Part shown: one piece after another, positions 60,594 through 64,000 of the stretch
Layout: the number at the start of each line of letters is the position of its first letter
Numbering within the stretch: position 1 is the stretch's first letter
The notes under the pieces: generated by a model
The model's input: only the letters and a program-made list of their open reading frames with translations
What the model was told of the DNA's origin: nothing
Database searches by the model: none
Translations under genes and position numbers: made by a program
From: Nocardia asteroides
GTDB lineage: Bacteria > Actinomycetota > Actinomycetes > Mycobacteriales > Mycobacteriaceae
Direction: 5' to 3'
DNA length: 64,000 nucleotides
Assembly: GCF_021183625.1 (NCBI RefSeq)
Contig: NZ_CP089214.1
Location: 3,720,001-3,784,000 of the forward strand

Positions 60594-62351
60594 GTGACCG
60601 AGCAGCAGGTGGCCGACGATCGAGCGGCCGGCGGTACCGTGCCGGCCGCCGGTTCGCCGGGCACCGGCCCGGACGCGGTGTACCACCCGCTTCCCGGCTA
60701 CATCTCGCCCGCGCCGCTCGCGCCGGATCTGCGCTCCGCGGACGGGCGGGACAAGCCGAGCCGAAACGATTCGCTCGCCGCGCAGCTCAGCACCGCGGTC
60801 GGCGGCCCGGTCGGCGATCACGCGCTGATCGGCCGGGCCAGGTACTGGACGCCGCTGCGCGTGCTGCTCGTCTTCGCGGTGCTCTTCCTCGCGCTCGGCT
60901 GGTCGACCAAGGCGGCCTGTATCCAGCAGACCGCGGACGGCAACGGCCAGCTCTCGCTGGACTGGAACAACGGCCGCCAGTACGTGGCCATGTGCTACTC
61001 CGACACCGTGCCGCTGTACGGCGCGGAGCGGCTGAACGAGGGCGCCTTCCCGTACAAGAAGTACTGGATCGAGCAGACCCCCGAGGGCGGCACCGAGGTC
61101 AGGTACATGGAGTATCCGGTGCTCTCCGGGCTCTACCAGTACCTGGCCATGCGGATCGCGAAGACCTACGACATGCTGCCGCTGCCGGGAGCGGGGGCGC
61201 TGCAGGTCGTCGTCTACTTCAACGTGGTGGCCATCGGGCTGGCGCTGGCCTGGCTGGTCACCGTCTGGGCGACCACCCGATCGGCGGGCAGGCGGCCGTG
61301 GGATGTCGCGCTGCTGGTCTGCTCCCCGCTGGTGATCGTGCACGCCTTCACCAATTTCGACGCCATCGCCACCGCCTTCGCCGCCACCGGCCTGCTGGCC
61401 TGGGCCCGGCGGCGACCGGTGCTGGCCGGGGTACTGCTCGGCCTCGGCGGCGCCGCCAAGCTGTATCCCCTGCTGCTGCTCGGCCCGCTGGTGATCCTGT
61501 GCCTGCGCGCCGACCCGCTGCACCGCGCCCCCGGCGCCCGCACCGGCCCCCCGCTGAGCTCGATCCGCGACCTGGACACCTTCCTGGACTGGTGGGACGG
61601 CAGGCGGCAGCGCCTCGAGGTGCTCAGCAGCCGCCCGCTCGGCGCCGCGGGCGCCACCGTAGCCGCGGCCCTGCTGACGTGGGGACTGGTGAACCTGCCG
61701 ATCGCCCTGCTCTACCCCCAGGGCTGGCGCGAGTTCTTCCGCCTGAACACCACCAGGCACGCCGACCCCGACTCGATCTACAACGTGATCACGTCGTTCA
61801 CCGGCTGGTCCGGCTTCGACGGAAAGCTGGTGCACGGCGAGGCCCCCGGCATCCTGAACACGGTCTCCCTGGCCGCCTTCGCCCTGGCCTGCCTAGCCAT
61901 CGCCTACCTGGCCCTCAAGGCCCCCCACCGCCCCCGCCTCGCCCAGCTCTGCTTCCTCCTGATCGCGGCCTTCCTGCTGACCAACAAGGTGTGGAGCCCC
62001 CAGTACTCCCTCTGGCTTGTCCCCCTGGCGGTACTGGCCCTCCCGCACCGCCGCATCCTCCTGGCCTGGATGACCATCGACGCCCTGGTCTGGGTCCCGC
62101 GCATGTACTACTACCTCGGAACCGACCGCAAGGGCCTCCCCGAACAGTGGTTCACCGCCACGGTCCTCCTCCGCGACCTGGCAGTACTTGCCCTCTGCGC
62201 CCTGGTGGTCCGCCAGATCTACCGCCCCGCCGAAGACCCGGTCCGCCGCGACTACGCCGACGACCCCCTCGGCGGCGTACTGGATCGGTCCCCCGACCCC
62301 CTACTCCCGTGGCTCCCGGAACCCCTCCGCCCCAAACCAGCCCCCCTCTGA
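60594..62351 (+). CDS. GT87-family membrane glycosyltransferase
   Basis: 585 residues with about ten helices. The N-terminal 90 residues are cytoplasmic and Pro/Ala-rich. The first periplasmic loop bears CYSDTVPLYGAERL, and the glycosyltransferase C-like motif is near the first loop. MhGgH-like AWLVTVWATT and LLCSP-type helices are followed by WSPQYSLWLVPLAVLALPHRR. Corresponds to Rv0051 beside ponA1. GT87/GT-C proteins transfer sugars from polyprenyl phosphates during arabinan or mannan assembly; exact sugar unknown. Confidence 0.88.
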   Translation: MTEQQVADDRAAGGTVPAAGSPGTGPDAVYHPLPGYISPAPLAPDLRSADGRDKPSRNDSLAAQLSTAVGGPVGDHALIGRARYWTPLRVLLVFAVLFLALGWSTKAACIQQTADGNGQLSLDWNNGRQYVAMCYSDTVPLYGAERLNEGAFPYKKYWIEQTPEGGTEVRYMEYPVLSGLYQYLAMRIAKTYDMLPLPGAGALQVVVYFNVVAIGLALAWLVTVWATTRSAGRRPWDVALLVCSPLVIVHAFTNFDAIATAFAATGLLAWARRRPVLAGVLLGLGGAAKLYPLLLLGPLVILCLRADPLHRAPGARTGPPLSSIRDLDTFLDWWDGRRQRLEVLSSRPLGAAGATVAAALLTWGLVNLPIALLYPQGWREFFRLNTTRHADPDSIYNVITSFTGWSGFDGKLVHGEAPGILNTVSLAAFALACLAIAYLALKAPHRPRLAQLCFLLIAAFLLTNKVWSPQYSLWLVPLAVLALPHRRILLAWMTIDALVWVPRMYYYLGTDRKGLPEQWFTATVLLRDLAVLALCALVVRQIYRPAEDPVRRDYADDPLGGVLDRSPDPLLPWLPEPLRPKPAPL

Positions 62352-62359
62352 CCCGCCCC

Positions 62360-63988
62360 CTACACGCTCCGCAAGAACCGAGCCTGCCGCTCCGGCTCCC
62401 GCGGCAACAAATCCAACGCCAGCTCCCATGCCGACCCCGTCCAGGGATCGAACAGCGGCGTCCCGGCCACAGTCGGCAAATGCCGACAGGACTGCGACAA
62501 CGCAGCCAACGCACTCTCCGTCGAGTTCGACTCGTTCGCCCCCACGAACACCACCGACAACCCGATCAACCCCCCGCGCAACACCAGCGTCGACAACCGC
62601 TGCACATCTATCCCCTGATACCCGTGCGGGAAATCAGCGGCCACCAAAATTCGATGCTCCCCCGGCGGCACCCCCGCCCCACCACTCAGCGCCAGCTCGG
62701 CCAGCTCAACAGCCTCCACCAACTCCTGCAGCCGCCCCGAGATCTCGGTGTGATCCCCGATGGGCGCGCCCTCCAGCACCGGCGCGAGCAGCGGGGTAAG
62801 ACTCCGAAACCCCTGACTCAGGTCGATGAGATCGACAACCGTCCGCCGCTCCGGAGCCGCCGAAATCAAACGCGCCAGCAGCGCACCCACCACCGGCGCG
62901 ACGGCCGCACTCGACTCGGTATCGATCCACAGCGGCCGATTCAACGGAACCGGCACGCAATACGGCACCCGCAACGCCCCACGCTCGATCGCATACAGCT
63001 CCCCGAGCCGAATCCCGTCCGACGCCGCAGGGGGACGATCCCACGCGGGCGCCTCCCAGGAAGCGAGCGCGGGCGGCAGCAGCCGATCCGCCTCGGCAAG
63101 TTCCCGAAGCAGCTGCTCACTGTCCCTGCGGTGATTCCCCTCGGCTATCCCGATCAATTCGTCGTAGCGCCGCTGCGCGAGCTGCCGCGCCTGCTCGGCG
63201 GCGGGGGTGTTCCGGGTGGCCGGATCGGAGACAGCAGCGGAGAGCTCCTGATCCAGCCGCTTGTCGGCATACTCGCGCGCCGCGATCAGCGCCGCCGCGG
63301 ACCGCGCCGCATCCTCGAAGATCATCCAGATCCGCTCGAGGCCGTGCGCCACCTCGAGCGGCGCACCGGCGGCGGACGCGGCTGCGCCGGTGCCGGCGGT
63401 GGCTCCGCCCGGAACGGCTCCCGCGGCGTGGGCGGTACCGCCGGCGGGCGCGGCCCAGCCGGGTGCGGCGGTGCGGCCATCGGTGCTTCCCGCGCTCGCC
63501 GAAGCGGGCGCGGCGATCCCGTGCGCGGGCAGCAGCGCGCCCATCCCGCCCGCGTACCCCTGCCCGACCGCGCGCAGCTTCCACCCGTTCCCGCGCCGGT
63601 ACACCTCGAAGCAGATCAGCGCCGTCTCCCCCGCCGACGGGGTGACGGTGAACCGCGCGATCCCCGCCCCGTCCGCCCCGGTGAGCACGGCGTCGACCAC
63701 GCCGACCCCACCGGGCGGCAGCGGCACCGCCGGGTCGACGGCCACGACGAGCAGCACCGCCTGCGCGTCGGCCCGCACGGCAGGCGGGTCGACGACGACG
63801 GCGCTGCCGGTGAGCGCGACGCCCGGCGCGGCCTGGCACTCCGCGGATACGTGGTCCTCCGGGCCGGTGACCCGCAGGTTGTCCGCCACCACCAGGGCCG
63901 CGAGGCGCAGCGCCGCACCGGCGGAGGCCTCGAATCGCACGGCCCCGCCGGTGAGCGGGATGTTCTGCCCGGCCTGCAACTGGATCAC
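62360..63988 (-). CDS. TerD-family tellurium-resistance/stress protein
   Basis: 542 residues. The N-terminal half is a TerD domain (MIQLQAGQNIPLTGGAVRFE, TALICFEVYRRGNGWKLRAV, GQGYAGG), which binds calcium. The C-terminal half is a long helical and VWA-like region with RILVAADFPHGYQGIDVQRL and LVLRGGLIGLSVVFVGANES. Such TerD/TerY-like fusions are found in actinobacterial stress or phage-defence loci. Start ATG 63988 lies 12 nt from the window edge. Confidence 0.85.
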   Translation of the reverse strand: MIQLQAGQNIPLTGGAVRFEASAGAALRLAALVVADNLRVTGPEDHVSAECQAAPGVALTGSAVVVDPPAVRADAQAVLLVVAVDPAVPLPPGGVGVVDAVLTGADGAGIARFTVTPSAGETALICFEVYRRGNGWKLRAVGQGYAGGMGALLPAHGIAAPASASAGSTDGRTAAPGWAAPAGGTAHAAGAVPGGATAGTGAAASAAGAPLEVAHGLERIWMIFEDAARSAAALIAAREYADKRLDQELSAAVSDPATRNTPAAEQARQLAQRRYDELIGIAEGNHRRDSEQLLRELAEADRLLPPALASWEAPAWDRPPAASDGIRLGELYAIERGALRVPYCVPVPLNRPLWIDTESSAAVAPVVGALLARLISAAPERRTVVDLIDLSQGFRSLTPLLAPVLEGAPIGDHTEISGRLQELVEAVELAELALSGGAGVPPGEHRILVAADFPHGYQGIDVQRLSTLVLRGGLIGLSVVFVGANESNSTESALAALSQSCRHLPTVAGTPLFDPWTGSAWELALDLLPREPERQARFLRSV

Positions 63989-64000
63989 GACATCTGCTCC

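Overview
The window is high-GC actinobacterial chromosome, most likely Nocardia or a close relative. The strongest evidence is gene order. From about 21.9 kb rightwards it carries leuS, an LLM-class F420-type oxidoreductase, ino1 with a PadR gene, DUF1707 proteins, a DUF5318 zinc-ribbon gene, a ponA1-type class A PBP and a GT87-like membrane protein. This follows the mycobacterial leuS (Rv0041) to ponA1/Rv0051 block, with many extra genes inserted. Genes are dense, GTG starts are frequent and 4-nt overlaps are common.

Region 1 (1-14.2 kb) is accessory DNA. It opens with the left-truncated gene of an HTH plus P-loop NTPase, a small membrane protein with a strong terminator hairpin, and a Trypco2 gene followed by a trypsin-like protease/P-loop NTPase/TPR protein (candidate conflict system). 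A serine recombinase, a membrane protein/lipoprotein pair and a seven-repeat beta-propeller protein with a perfect 231-bp internal duplication follow. Next come a complete IS30-type element with a DUF3024 passenger, an XRE/DUF397 pair opposite two small overlapping genes, a remnant of an ABC-2 permease, and an EXLDI protein.

Region 2 (14.3-21.9 kb) holds two small systems. One is a four-gene, fully overlapping operon (ThDP enzyme, SRPBCC protein, KAS III-like enzyme whose catalytic His is Asn, PLP aminotransferase) that looks like an undescribed biosynthetic pathway. The other is a three-gene operon of a TIGR04222-type membrane protein with a Gly/Cys tail, an MNIO (DUF692) enzyme and an SCO6045-like protein. 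A cupin and an SdpI-like protein with its own Cys-rich tail lie next to it.

Region 3 (21.9-36 kb) contains leuS, cutA, an SDR, a GH63 glucosylglycerate hydrolase, a Tat-exported PhoX-like lipoprotein, a two-TM protein, an LpqH-like lipoprotein, and a four-gene operon ending in a TPR protein and a CHAT (caspase-like) protease.

Region 4 (36-64 kb) is mostly metabolic and envelope genes: a polar amino acid ABC transporter with binding protein and permease fused, the LLM oxidoreductase, a sugar-importer ATPase, an HxlR regulator opposite a thiolase, tandem small membrane proteins, menC, a metallohydrolase and DUF2786 pair, sugar-import binding protein and permeases, two class A PBPs about 8 kb apart, two GyrI-like proteins, padR-ino1 with a clear operator palindrome, two DUF1707 proteins, DUF5318, GT87 and a TerD-family protein at the right edge. 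The sugar transporter ATPase and its likely partners are separated by about 6 kb. I saw no rRNA, tRNA or CRISPR array.
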